DNA of 64,000 bases from Brachypodius melanocephalos (Eukaryota; Chordata; Aves; Passeriformes; Pycnonotidae), in contig VZSR01000514.1 of the NCBI GenBank assembly GCA_013398615.1, positions 2,475,790 to 2,539,789 on the forward strand, read 5' to 3'. Of this stretch, positions 39,701-51,885 are shown in pieces (position 1 is the stretch's first letter; every line of letters starts with the position of its first letter). The notes under the pieces are model-generated. The model saw only the letters and a list, made by a program, of their open reading frames with translations, had not been told where the DNA came from and did no database searches. A program made the translations under genes and the position numbers.

Positions 39701-42700
39701 ATTCCACGTCATATCTGAGAATGCTGTAATTCCTCACTATTGTCAAGAGCCTGAACCTTTTCATCATTTACCCATGCCTGTATCAGAAAAATTCATGCTC
39801 TGCATTCAGATGAATCTCTCTCTCTCCTCTTTTCTCTGCTTCTACTCTACTTCAGCTGATGTGGGATATGATTTCTAACAGGTTTGGTATGAGAAAAAAC
39901 AGAGTGTTCCCAGCCCCAGAAAGACCAAGCAGAGATACAGATGGGAGACTTGTCTGTTTTAAGCAGATTAGATCCTGACCACTGAAGGTAACTTCACAAA
40001 TCTTTTCTTTCATATCCTTCACAGAAACAGCTGGAAATAAGTCTAGAAGCAAAACAAGGAACAAGAGTTACAAGAATATTATAAATGGTTTCATTTGATC
40101 GGTGCGGAGTGTTATTTCTGAAAGCTATGGAAGTTAATTTATAATGTTAGCAATTTGACAACCAGTCTTTTTAGTAGGAACTCAGCTATTGTGTTTTGAA
40201 ACAAACAGGATCTAGCATGGGCAGGACCTTGCCTGTGACTATGACTTGGCTATTATTTTATCAACTAGAAGCAAGGCTGGGCTGCAAAACCCTTCACCTT
40301 GTTTTACATGTAGAATCCAAGAGTTTGTCTTGGCTAACATAACCTGAAGATCAAGGTTTACAAACCAAGGCATTTTTGCTAAGCAGGTACAGGAGCCCCA
40401 TCTGACACAAATTTGTTGGAAAGTGCTACCCACAACTGCCAGACCCTACACATTTCCCACAAACCATCATAGCTTTTTGATGGATACAGAGACCAGAACA
40501 TGGGCAACAGTGGGGAAAAAGCCTGGGAACTCAGATAAAGCCCCAAAGTGAATGGACACTTGCTGATGACAGCACTGCAGCATTGGCTTTGGTGCTTGGC
40601 TGCTGGTAAAACAATGACATAATGCTGTGTTTACTAGCAGGGAAATCTGAGGGTTGGAAATGGATCTGTAAAAAAACCACTAACACGTTTTTTTGACAAG
40701 CCAACAGATTAACATCTATTGTCACTGGGGCAAGGCCAAACTCCACTGGATATGGTCCAGGAGTTTGATGTCACCGAGAGGCTCACAAGGACGTCAGCTG
40801 AAGAGTGTTCCCATGTCATCTCAGCATTTACTGCAGAGCTACTGCCTGAAGCCACCACTGCTTTCTGTTTAACCCTTTCTGTCACAGCCTACAGTAGGGA
40901 ACATATTGGTCTTTTGGCAATAGAAGTTTGACCCAGATCTGCTACAGCTCATGTTAACCAGATGCAGAAGTTTGATAAAGGGCCAGGCAGCACAGGCTGC
41001 TGGCAGATAAAACACATTTGACTGTCAGACCTTTACTAGTACTAATTAAACTCTCCTTTTCTACAAATGGACATGATTTCTTCACTTGACTCCTTAGGAT
41101 CTTTTCAAGATACCTGTGAACCAAATCACATGGCCAGTTGCACCCTCAACCTCCTCTGAGTCAAAGTCTTTATCATAACCCAGCCAACGCCTCTCACACA
41201 CAGTGAAACAACAGCCAAAAAGTTAGCTCCACACAGGATCCCAACAAAGGATACCTGGAAGCCCATAAATGCCAGTGCCTGGTGGAGAACAACACTCATA
41301 TCAGAGGAATCAGGTCCCTGATGGCTCAGAATCACTGTAGGTCCCACAAAGCCCTTGGCACACAGGGAAAGTGTTGGGTCACCTTTCCTCGGGAATGGTA
41401 AAAACATCAGTGCCATGATCTCAGTCCTCCACAGACCCTCAAATCCCAAAGGAAGGATCTGGTGATTGCCCATAAGATGCTCTTCAGTCCAGCACTACTG
41501 CATTTGGCAGAGCACCTAAAACTCCAGAATTAAGACAATGGGAAATAACCCCATGCTGTAGGTAGTGTTAGAGCTTGCCAGAAGGAGAAGAAAAAATTGG
41601 AGGAATAAAGGAGTATTCTTAGTATTCTGGGCAGGACTGTGGCATCAGCTCTAATGGAACCAATTACAAACCTCTCCTTTCCACCTCATTTCTTTGACCA
41701 TGCTTTCCTCTTGCTGCAATGCAGAGCAGTACAGAAGTCAAAACAAAGCAAAGCACACGTGTGCACACACAAAGATCTCACATCAAAACCCCAATCCCTA
41801 CCAAACACCTGCACGCTGCCTTAACGTAACAAGAGAAGAATTCTGTAAAACAGCAACCCCAATGGTCATTCTGGCCAACACCAGGGCACTCAGATAGACA
41901 GTCTTTCAGCTGAAGGGGAGGTAGAAAACCCAACACCATCAGGAGGGAGGCCAAGGGGCTGAGCAGCAGTGCCTTGCTCCCATCCCCAGCTGTGAGTCCT
42001 CAGTCCCAGCTCCCTTGGGCCAGAGCTCCACTTATTTCAAACCAGGAGATCCCTCCAAGACAGCAGTGCCTCACACACCTGTACACAGTGACCCTCCAGT
42101 GCCACCAGCAAATTGCCTTTGCTGTTCAAAAGGCCACTGTGTCCTTACAGCCAGAGGACAGAGGGAGGTTTAAGGACAGATGGATGAACTCTCCTGCACA
42201 GACCATGCCTGCAGTCTCCAAGAGTTGTTACCCATGGAAAATTCACTGGCAATATTTTTAGTTTAAATGGAACTATTTATACTGGGGATGTCTGTATTAA
42301 AGGATGAAATGCAAGCTACAGCTGCCCAGCTCAGGAACAGGTGGAAAGCTGCTTCTTCAAAACAGTCCAGAGTTTTGACACAGACTGCTACAATCACAAA
42401 GACAGCAGCAAAAGTTTAAACAGAAAATTTCTTCTTGAACAATAACAGCCAGAACACTCCTCCATATGCTTCAAGTGAGAGTATTCCAGAGGCTGGCTCC
42501 TGCACTAGATTCCTTTTGAGTAAAACATCCTGGGTTGTCTTTATAAAACACTTTTTTGCTGAAAGGTCAGAAGAAAACTTAGCTGAATTCAGGAAAAAAA
42601 AAAAGAAAAAATAACATGTTTAACAATAACTTGTTAATAACATCTAGGGCATGTAAAACACATAAGGTACAGGATTGCTACCTTCTGGTACATGGAAAAC

Positions 42701-45700
42701 CAGTATGAATGTTCCTCTAGAACCAGTCCCTTTTTATTCTCCTCTAACAGTATCTTGTTATTAACTGAAAACAAGCAGGCTTTTCATTAATAAAAAGCCA
42801 TATTACCATCAGTGCTGCTTCAAGGATTCTAGACAGTTTCACCTGATATAGACATATTTATAAAACACACACACACAGAACTTCCTTCCTATCGCTGGCT
42901 TTCCTCTGTCCCATCCCAGAAGCCAACTCCAGAGCCTGTTTTAATCCCACTGAGGAAAATGCTGAACTGTCTTCCTGTGACATGCCTGGGAGATGGGAGG
43001 AGGGGCATGCACTTAATCTGCTCTCTGTGGCTTTCTTCCAGAAAAATACTTCACATATCCTTGTTTGTTTGTTTTTAAATTCTAAGTGATTTTAATGCCA
43101 GTGAAAGTTGCTGGAGTGATAGTTCTGGGAAACTGCAGGCCTCCCACTTGGGCATTAGCAGGGGCAGTGCCAGCTGCCCTCATTCTGCAGAAGACCAGAA
43201 GCTCAGCTCCCTCTTCTACCATCCACCACAGGAAAAACCATCCCTCAGCTCAGGCTGCTCCAGATGAGGCAGGTGTCAAAGCATCAAATTTTCAGGCAAA
43301 GGAAATATTACTGAGCTCAGAGCAGCAAAGCACTTGCAGGGCATGGGAACTGAAAAACACTTCAAACTGATTTTCAAAATATTTTACTTGGGGTCAGAGG
43401 GGTTTGTGGCTGGCTTGCACCTCCTGGAGAGGGGAAAATCAGGAATAACCTTCTAGACACAAAAAAATATATGCATGAGTTAATGTATAAATAACAAATA
43501 ACCTCAGTCAAAGAGAAGGAAAATATCACAGGATGCTGAGAGAGCAACTAGAAATCTCATCTTCACAGAGTTAGGAAAGCAGTAATTGAGATGTTTTCTG
43601 CTGCATCAAGCCCCCGAGGGTACAAGAATGCTTGGAAAGAAGATTTCACCTGTGCCAGAGAGCTTTTCTGACAGGTAATGCAAGGACACCAGAGAGATAT
43701 CAGACAGCAGCAGCCAGCAGCCTACTGCCAAGGGCTATCCAGAAAGACCATACTCCAGGCTTCACCTCAAATACTTCCACACACCCTGGGACTCCAAGAC
43801 AGGGAGCAAAGCCCATGGGGAACAGCCTCAGAGCTGACAAGCATGGCTGGCATCCTGGATGCGTGTGTTCCTCAGAGGGGAATGTAGCTCCTCTGTCATC
43901 CCATTCTCTGCCATGTGGGCTGAGCACTGTCAGGGAAGCGATGGCCTCGCTCCCATTCCTGGATAACCTGACCTGACCTTGGGCATCCCACACCTCTGCT
44001 CCCAGGGGCAGCCCTGACCCTACAGGAGGATGACCCAAAACTTGGGGGTTCCAAAACTGATGCCAGCAGTCAGCCCTGAGGTGACACCTGCAGCTTTACA
44101 CTTTATAAAAGGTGAGTAAATCCTGTTGGCTTTGCAGCAGAGCACACTGAGATCCAGAGAGCCTGATGGCCACACTGGTTAAAGGCTCTGATTCCACACT
44201 GCACAATGTCCTGTGTGTATCACACTGGACGGTTGTTCAAACCTTTCTGGGTCATTTATGAACTTCAAGCATTACAGTTTGCATTTATAGACATGTCCTG
44301 GAGAGTGGAGAACCACACTTCCAGTATTTCTGGGGCAGCTTGGAAGACGTCTGTAAAGGAGACAGGATGGCAGTGTGGAGCTCCTGTTTGAACACAGCTA
44401 GGGTTAGTAGGGATTTGGCATGTTTCTCCCTATGAACAGAGATAGGGGTGTTTTCCTTGTAAACAAGTTTGCATCAAGCCTATAAAACCATGGTACTGAC
44501 TACTGAGAGCATCAGAGCCCAGTGCATCCCTGCCTTTAGCCAGCGTGGTTTATAGGAAAAACAAAACACACCCCATTGGTCAGAGAAACAGTGCCAGCAA
44601 CGTATCAAAACATTATTACTGCCAGTCAGGCTTCAAACACGGCATGTGTGGGACCACACACGCATTTATGGACACTTAGAGTCCATGAATATTTTATTCT
44701 ATCCAGTGAGTCAACTCTAACAAACTGAAGAAGTTGCATCATAACAACACAGGATTGCAGCCTTATTGTGAAGCCATGGTACACCCAGAGCAGTCAGTGT
44801 CTGCTACGAGCAATTCAGAATCCACTGCAGCAAACCAGTGCAACATGGGATATTCTGAAGGAGACACAAAGCTGGGGATGTGTACTCTGACCACAAAAGC
44901 AGAATGCTCCCAGCCCAAGGGCTTGGTTGGTTACCTGCACATTGAGCTCCTCTTCCAAAAACTGGGATAAGAAGTTTTGTCAAAACCAAAAAGCATGAGA
45001 GCACCAATTAACACCATCACCACACTCAAACACTTAGAAGTACTACAATGAATAGAGTATTTCTGTGCTCTACCTTCACCCCAGGGTAACGTAAAGGTTG
45101 TTATCCTTCCTCATGCCCATTTTTTTGCAGCAAGGCCTAAATGCTGACCAGACAGTAGCTTGGGTTACCTCCGTGCCCAGACAATCACCTGCTCAGCTGG
45201 TTGAGGATGCCTCACTGCTCCCACCTGCCTCTCCCTGTGTGTCATCACCTGTCCCTAACAACCCAGAGCAGACACCATCTTCCAGGTCTGTCTGCACATG
45301 TTTTAGTGCAAAAGCATCCTTGCTTTGTAATAAATGCTCTTATGCGTTCCAACCCTTGTTCCACATTTATAAATACATACAACTGGAATATAACTGACAT
45401 CTAGTGAATGTGAGCTTGAAGGAGTAAATTATTATTATTATTGCTTTATATTTATCTCAAAGGTGGAGCAAAGAGTAAGAGCACTAAAGTGGAAAGACTC
45501 TAACTAAGCTGAAAGATATTCCACTTTAAAATCCTTTCAGGTGAAGAAAATCACCTGGTTTCCTTTTGCTTTACTCCCCACACCCCAAATGTGATGATGT
45601 CCCTGCCCAGAAGAGAACAACAAACAGATCCTGGAGACTGAATTTTTGCTTTTAAAGTAAAGACAAAGGAAAATGCACGACATTAAAAAACTTAGTAATG

Positions 45701-46357
45701 ACAAACTTCTCATTGAAAGTTTCAATAAAGCCTCTCTAGAGGTGTGAACCAAAGCCCAGGAAAGTTACTAGGAGGGTTTTTTCCGTCAACTTGACTGTAT
45801 TTGGCTTTGACACTACCTGATTAAACAGCGGACACCACCAATTTCAAACAGTGTGCTACTGTGCTGCTCCCTGCCTTCTCCATGCAATATTTACACAGCA
45901 AGCTCCAGGCGAGGTGTCTGCTCTGGCTCCATGAAAGCACTCAGCCTCACAATGTCACACAACACACAGGGCTGCCAGCCCCTCTCAGGATCCTGTGCTC
46001 TTCCCCGTGCTTTCTGGGGACCAGTTCCCTTTGCGTGAGCAGGCACAGATCGAGAGGATACAGCACGAAAAAGGAAGATCAAAAAAAGGAAAACCATTTC
46101 ACATTAGAAGGTCCAGCTGCTTCCTCCCAAAAGGCTAAATTAGAGAGCTTGTACGTCACCTCCTGCCTCAGGTAGGGTCACATTGAATCCCTCTTCCTGT
46201 TTAATCCATATAAAATGGGAAATGGGTTTTGAGGAAGACAATGATTGAAAGCTAGAGTAGTATTTTTTCAGATTGTGTACTTTTTATCAGGTAATTGCAA
46301 GACTGCTTTGAAAGCCAAAGAAAATAACATAAAACGCTACACACACTTCACAGATGG

Positions 46358-46432
46358 CTTTGGGTCAACCACTTAACTTTTTGCCTCATGTCCCCAGTGA
46401 GGATACCAGCACATATCCTACCTTGCAGGGAC
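46358..46432 (+). mobile_element. MIR-type SINE fossil in intron 1 (forward orientation)
   Basis: The order TTTGGGTCAACCACTTAAC, then TTTTTGCCTCATGTCCCC, then CCTACCTTGCAGGG parallels the MIR sense sequence: a CTTGGGCAAGTCACTTAAC block, a CCTCAGTTTCC block and a CCTACCTCATAGGG block with matching spacing. It is old and diverged. Confidence 0.5.
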
Positions 46433-49400
46433 AGGAAGAGGCAATGCCTTGGAGCTGGCTCTCTAAGGGCTAAGGGTGTGAGTGAGATGAACAGACAAGC
46501 TTCTTTGGGATGCAAGAAGTCTGGGCTCCCTTTCCTATTCTAACAATTGCTTCCTTAGGATGTCTGTACACCTCTCTCTCCATGATTTGGTGTCTCAGTT
46601 CCTCTCTCTTTTAACTCACAGCAGTGAGACTGGTGTAATTTTGACTACAACCCATCAAGCTGAATTGAACCAGTGGGCTCCAGCACCCACACACTGACCC
46701 CAGGCAGGGCTCTTGTGAGGCCAGAGGTCACTTGCAGCTGTCAGCAGCCAAAAGCATTTGTGCTGTCTCTTAGGACATCATCTCCCTGGCAACCAAGTCC
46801 CAGTGAAAGTCAATAGGAGCATCTTCATAATTTTTAAAATGAAACTTGGAGGCTTTGGAGCTATTGCCCCCAGCTCATGGACTTGCTAAAAGCTTTTCCC
46901 TGAACTTTCATTTGGCTGCCCTCCCAGCACACTCAACCACAGGGGAGCCAGTGCAAGCAGCCTGCTGTGACATAAAGCCTCCAGATTATTTCATCCTGCC
47001 CTGACCACCACAAATCAGGACAACTACCTTGTCTCTCTATTAATGGGTAATCTATTCCAAAGGCTGGAGACAGCCATTTGCTTTGGAAACTGTTGAATTT
47101 AGACACTACTATCTCTTGGCTGAATGTTACCAGCCCAAAGCTCTGCTGGAAGGAAGAACTGGGAGTGCTCCTTGATTTGCTGGGCTCCCTGACTGCATTG
47201 AAGCAGCCTTGAGTTGCACTGCACAACTCATCTCATGAGCCAAGCAGGGGGAATGCAGCTCCTTCTCCCAGGGCAGCAATTCCTTATCCAAGGTATACTA
47301 ACACAGGAATGAAGATCATTTCCACTAAACCATGTCCAGACTCTCCCCATCAGTGCTGGCCACTGTATAACCAGCAGATTGAACAAAGAGAATAAAGCCA
47401 GGAAGATGCCTGATAGCGTCAGTGTCGCTCGAGTCTGAGCAGTAAAAGCAGAAGCAGCCAAGAAACAAGGAGCAGGGCTTGATCCTAGCAGTACAAGATT
47501 TTTCTTCAAAGCATGCTGACATTTTACAACAGGTCATTTGTGACAATCACACTCACATTCTCCTGGGAGCAGTGCTGAAACCCTACACAGCAGAACTCAA
47601 TCCCTTAAAAGTCAGCAATGCCAGTACCCTGAGGAGGTTAGCAACCATATCCATGCAGCAGAGACACTCCTACAAGAGATCTTGAGGCATTCAGAGGTGC
47701 CATTAGGAAACAATTACCCTGGGGAGGAACTGGGACAGTATACAGGCATCTTAGATGACTGAAATCAGCAATGCAGCTCAGCCTAACTGGAAGGAGGCAG
47801 AGCAGCCACTTGTAAGCAAGAGCATTTTACCTCACTTCTGTGCTGGACAAAGCTGAAAAACACACAAAGCCCAACTGCAACAGGAGAAGAGCAGTGCTGA
47901 AAGAGAAAATCTCTACTGATGTATCCATCCCTGCCCTTGGGATAACACAGGCACACTTAAGAGACCTCAGAAATGACCTCAAGCATATAAATGTCTGGTG
48001 AGATAATGCATATCAGTAACTGCTCAGTCCCCAGCAGAAAATCAAGTGGTAAGTGAGGGGGGTGGGGGATCCTGTTCATCTGGCTTCTAATGAATGTTTG
48101 CCATCACCCAGGTCTGGAAAGCAGTCAACAGGTGAAGGTGCTAACCCAATCTCATCTCCCTGGGAGCAAGATCAAGCACATCTGGTAGGCAGAGGCTCCC
48201 TGCAGGGCTGCTAAAGGAGACAGACATTTGGATAAAAGGGTAAGCTGTCTGCCTAAAGATAACCTGGGAGTAGAGAGAGGGGGGGAGGTGTCCTCTTTAA
48301 GCCCCACAATGGATGGCTGAAGCAGACAAGCATCAACAATGGATCCTTCTAAATACAGAATGCACTTTTGGTTTGGGACCATTTCATGCTTAGTTCAGAC
48401 AATCACAATTTCAGTCCAAAAGCCAGAGAAGCTACCCCATAAACAGATCAAACCTCATCAACTGCAAAAAGAGAGTTTCTGACTGTTTAACGCTTAGCAG
48501 GGGCCAGAAAAGAGATTTGGCTTTTGCTACCAGCTTTTTCTCTTCAGAATGATTAACTGGCACCTTCAACCATTAACTGCATTGTCCTAATCAACCCAGC
48601 TTCACTGCAGCACTGCTCAGCCAATGTTTGACCCCTATTGCATCAGGGGTCTTTCCAACAAACCCAGACTTGACCTTCCTGACATTGTTCTTGTTAAAAG
48701 AAAAGGAAAGGGGGAAAGCAAGGAGATTTAACAATTTTAAAGTATTATCAAGTGCAAATCAATTTTTTAAAGATCATCAGTATGGAGAAAGAGGATATTA
48801 ATTTGGAAAGTCAAAAGCTCTAAGAGCAGCAGTAGCTTGTGTTGGGGATATACCACATACAAGAGGCATGTGGTCATTGATCCAACCTTCTGTTTATCCT
48901 TTCACATGCTGCCAGCCAGGGCCCCCTGCTAGCCAGGTGGTGTTCTGCTACCCAGTTGCTGACAGGGATGCAGAGGAAAGCACTGCAGACTTCTTCCCTA
49001 GTAAGGATTTCTCAGAAGAGTACAGAGAGCTGGCTGGGTTCCTATCAAGTAGCACTGGAGCCAAGATTTTAATCCATTCCCAGAGGCAGAGCTCTATTCA
49101 ACTACCAGTGAGGTATTAAACTCTTCAGAAGTTGCACACACAGGATCAGAGCAGAGGATATGTAAAGCTGTCTTTTTTCTTTAACTTTCTTGAGTCAAGG
49201 CTACAAAAGCTGTGCTCATGTCATGAAAGACACCTGCTCCAGGCAATGATTCCTGGCAGCTAAGCCAAGCAGTGCAGGGGCTTCTGTGCTACTCACATTT
49301 AGCCCTCTCCACGTGCTCACAATGCCTAAGGTGTGCCTTCATCTCGCCAGGTTCCACTATGGTCCTGAAAGATCACAATTAAAAGGAGATAGAGTCATGT

Positions 49401-49620
49401 TAAAACACCTGCAGTACTCAGGTCACCATCCACCAGAGAAACACACGGTTAATCTGATGCCAAGACACGTTTGCATGGCCTGAAGGCTTGGCATGAAGAC
49501 ATTCACGGATGCTGGAGATAGAAAAGCTTTTTGATATTTCAAAGCCACATAGGGCAAAGAGCAAAAAGCTTTGCACTCTCCAAACTATCCACAGACAATG
49601 AAGAGAACTAAATCTTATGT

Positions 49621-49681
49621 GATTAATTAATATTATATTAATATTATTAATAATTAATATTATATTACGCTTATATTAATC
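49621..49681. repeat. AT-only low-complexity tract
   Basis: About 60 bp are made almost wholly of ATTAAT and ATATTA words, with partial palindromes and a single GC-containing interruption near 49668. Such tracts melt and fold easily and are prone to length change. Confidence 0.8.
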
Positions 49682-51266
49682 TTAGAAGAAAATAGCGTTT
49701 CATGTCAAAAAAAAGAGCACAGAACCAAAGTAACAGCAACCAATGGGTCAGACCCAGGGAATTAAATTCTTTGAAAGCATGGGCTCACCCTCAGTGCCTT
49801 ACTCCAGCCAAAGCCAGATGACCCCATTTCCTCATTAAGGAAAAAAAAAAAAGTGTTTTACAGGCAAACACAAGAAATATTTTCTTTCAAATCCTGTAAA
49901 CACAGGGTTTAAATTCTTGGTTTTTGGTCATTTTCCAGCAAACAAGAACAGTGTCAGTTTGTCTAGGCAGTCCAAGAGACTGGAAGAAATTGGAATATCT
50001 TGGAAAATATTGTTACCAGTTCTTTTGTATATTTTGGTGCTTGGCAGATGTACTTCTCTGATGCTGAATTGCCACCACCTTTCATGTGAGATAACACCCT
50101 GCAGCTGTGTCAGCCACAGTCCACAGCAGAGCCTGCAAAAACTAAAGCCTATCCCACCTGGAAGCAGTGAGTGCATAATAGACTGAACACACAGGTCCAG
50201 CTGCAACCTGAGAGGATATAAGACCTAAAACTTCCAGCCCTATGAATCGGACACAAGATGCTTAATTCCATGGTAGATGAGAGCTTCAGCTTTTCAAGTC
50301 TGCATCTCCCAGCAACACAGTGCCCTCTAGCCTTAAACTGGATTATGGTTTAAACCTCAGAGGAAAAAGCTCAGTGATATGTAACACTAATATAAAGGTT
50401 TAAGTCCAATCTTTGGCCTTATCTTTTCAACAATCCATTCAGCTGCTGATCAGCTCTGGAGAAATCTGGCAGACACACAATGCCAGGAAACACAGTACAC
50501 TCAGAGCAATTTCACACCAGATGCAATAGCCCCTCAGGCTTTTCCTCACCAAAGCTGGAAGATTTACCTTCTCTGTAGACAAAATCCAACTTTCTGTGTT
50601 TTAAATACATGTTGTATCTTGAGAAACAGTTAAAGGATTTGGTGCAACTAAAACCCAGAAACAGCCATAGAGAGAAGAAGAGATACTGCTCTACTTAGGT
50701 GGAGAGGGAAAAGCTACTGACTTTATGCTGCAAACTCCTTCAGGCAAAGACATCTCCACATGACAGGCTGCAACACAGGAGTCCGGGAAAATTGTTAAAA
50801 ACTCTCCTCTAATGCTGTGCTATTGGCAGGAAGGTGTGAAAGGAAGAAGGTGAAAGAGAGATAAAAGAGATCCAAACCCTGAGTCTGGCTGGGTAAGCAT
50901 GCAGACAGGCTGCCCCCTCAATAAAGGTCTGAATGTAACTTAGGGGTGAGAAGGAGCAAAGATGCGCTCAGCACCGCCGGCTGCCCGATGCCCCGCCGCA
51001 GCCGAACCTTGCTCCGCTCCCCACCGAGCACCCTGGCCAGGACGGGGACAGCCTGGAGACCCGGGAGATCTACCCCATCCTGCCCTGGGACTAGCGAGGG
51101 AGAAGAGGAAGGAAACTTCAGAATGGTAACATTGAAACGAGCCAAGAACCAAACGGGGTGAAAGAGGGTGAGGAAGAAGAGCCGCACCTCCACAGCAAGA
51201 GGCCAAGAGGCGTCCCGCCGGCGCCTCACCTGGGGCCGGCATCTCACCCACACAGTGGCGAGGGAC

Positions 51267-51457
51267 GGCTCCGGGCACCGCTCGGACACGGCTCCGGGCA
51301 CCGCTCGGACACGGCTCCGGGCACCGCTCGGACACGGCTCCGGGCACCGCTCGGACACGGCTCCGGGCACCGCTCGGACACGGCTCAGGGCACCGCTCCG
51401 GGCACGGCTCGGGGCACCGCTCCGGGCACGGCTCCGGGCACCGCTCCGCGCCCGTCC
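51267..51457. repeat. GC-rich minisatellite, 23-bp unit, beside the exon 1 donor
   Basis: Five perfect head-to-tail copies of a 23-bp unit beginning GGCTCCGGGCACC and ending GCTCGGACAC start at 51267, 51290, 51313, 51336 and 51359. About three diverged 24-25-bp copies follow from 51382, in which GGACAC is replaced by GGGCAC-type ends. The array ends about 57 bp from the exon 1 donor, within intron 1. The identity of the perfect copies suggests recent expansion or homogenisation. The unit length is not a multiple of three, so the repeat was not shaped by coding constraint. Confidence 0.95.
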
Positions 51458-51470
51458 CGTCCCCCCGCCA

Positions 51471-51476
51471 CACGTG
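51471..51476 (+). promoter_or_regulatory. CACGTG E-box in the start of intron 1
   Basis: A palindromic CACGTG, the USF/MYC-type E-box, lies about 40 bp into intron 1, between the minisatellite and the exon 1 donor. It is a CpG-containing motif inside the promoter island. A six-base motif can occur by chance in GC-rich DNA. Confidence 0.3.
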
Positions 51477-51514
51477 GGCACGCCCGCGTCCCGCCTCGCC
51501 CCGCGGGCACTCAC

Positions 51515-51586
51515 GTAGTGCTTCGAGGGGTTCCTCCGCTTCTCCACGTCCACCACGTTGGCGTCCAGCACGCTGTAGGACAGCAT
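51515..51586 (-). CDS. SH3PXD2A: SH3PXD2A coding exon 1: start of the long TKS5 isoform
   Basis: The exon encodes 24 codons, starting MLSYSVLDANVVDVEK and ending NPSKHY, and is followed directly by the donor GTGAGT. The VVDVEKRR-NPSKHY core is the signature N-terminus of SH3PXD2A and leads in frame into exon 2 (HY then VYIINV). The start is well supported. On the minus strand there is no ATG between 51587 and 52063, an in-frame TGA lies at 51742-51740, and the ATG has A at -3 (GCCAAGATGC). The residues form the first strand of the PX domain. Compared with the human protein as remembered, residues 3, 5, 7 and 10 differ, all before the invariant VVDVEKRR. The exon sits in a CpG island, as expected for a housekeeping-type promoter. 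Confidence 0.96.
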
Positions 51587-51715
51587 CTTGGCGCACCCCG
51601 GCGGGGCTCCGCCGCTCCCTGCCGGCGCTGGCAGCACCCTCCACCGCGCTGCCCGCCGCGGCGATGCCGGGCGACAGGCAAGGGAGGATGCCCCGCTGCC
51701 GGCTCCGCCCCTGCC

Positions 51716-51732
51716 GCGGCGGCGGCGGCGGC
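51716..51732. repeat. Short GGC/GCC trinucleotide repeat in the 5'UTR region
   Basis: About five to six GGC units on the plus strand read as GCC on the transcribed strand. It lies about 130 bp upstream of the start codon. Such repeats are common in CpG-island 5'UTRs and may vary in length between individuals. Confidence 0.8.
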
Positions 51733-51872
51733 ACCCCGCTCACAGCAGCCCAGCCCAGCCCGGCTGCGCGCCTTGCCCGCTGCCCCGGGGCTGCGCGGCC
51801 ACTGCAGCGGCGGCGGGAGGGGCCGGGCCGGCGGCTCCGCCCTCGGGTGGCCCCGGAGGGCTGTGGCGGGAC

Positions 51873-51885
51873 GGGGCGGGAGGGG
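51873..51885 (+). promoter_or_regulatory. GC box (SP/KLF-type site)
   Basis: The sequence GGGGCGGGAGGGG is a textbook GC box for SP1/KLF factors. It lies about 290 bp upstream of the exon 1 start codon, within the CpG island, so it is a likely core-promoter element. Occupancy is inferred. Confidence 0.5.

Larger units (their letters stand above)
36778..51266. other. Intron 1 segment, promoter side: mostly unique DNA
   Basis: This stretch runs from the assembly gap to the GC-rich minisatellite beside exon 1. It holds a MIR-like fossil near 46.4 kb, an ATT microsatellite at 45428-45442, a short AC tract near 42.87 kb, an A-rich run near 42.60 kb and an AT-rich low-complexity tract at 49.62-49.68 kb. 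No gene was recognised. Base composition changes sharply at about 50.95 kb, where the CpG island begins. Confidence 0.65.
10065..51514 (-). other. SH3PXD2A: SH3PXD2A intron 1 (complete, about 41.5 kb)
   Basis: The intron is bounded by the exon 1 donor (GTGAGT, at 51514 and downward) and the exon 2 acceptor (CAG at 10067-10065), both directly visible. It interrupts the reading frame between codons (phase 0). A very long first intron is typical of this gene in vertebrates and is a usual place for enhancers. No additional exon with both a convincing translation and good splice sites was recognised. One 10-N assembly gap means the length is approximate. Confidence 0.93.

Noticed and set aside
44130..44195. 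Possible additional MIR fragment (ACACTGAGATCCAGAGAGCCTG...)
   Set aside because: The resemblance is confined to a few short words without the ordered blocks seen in the other copies.
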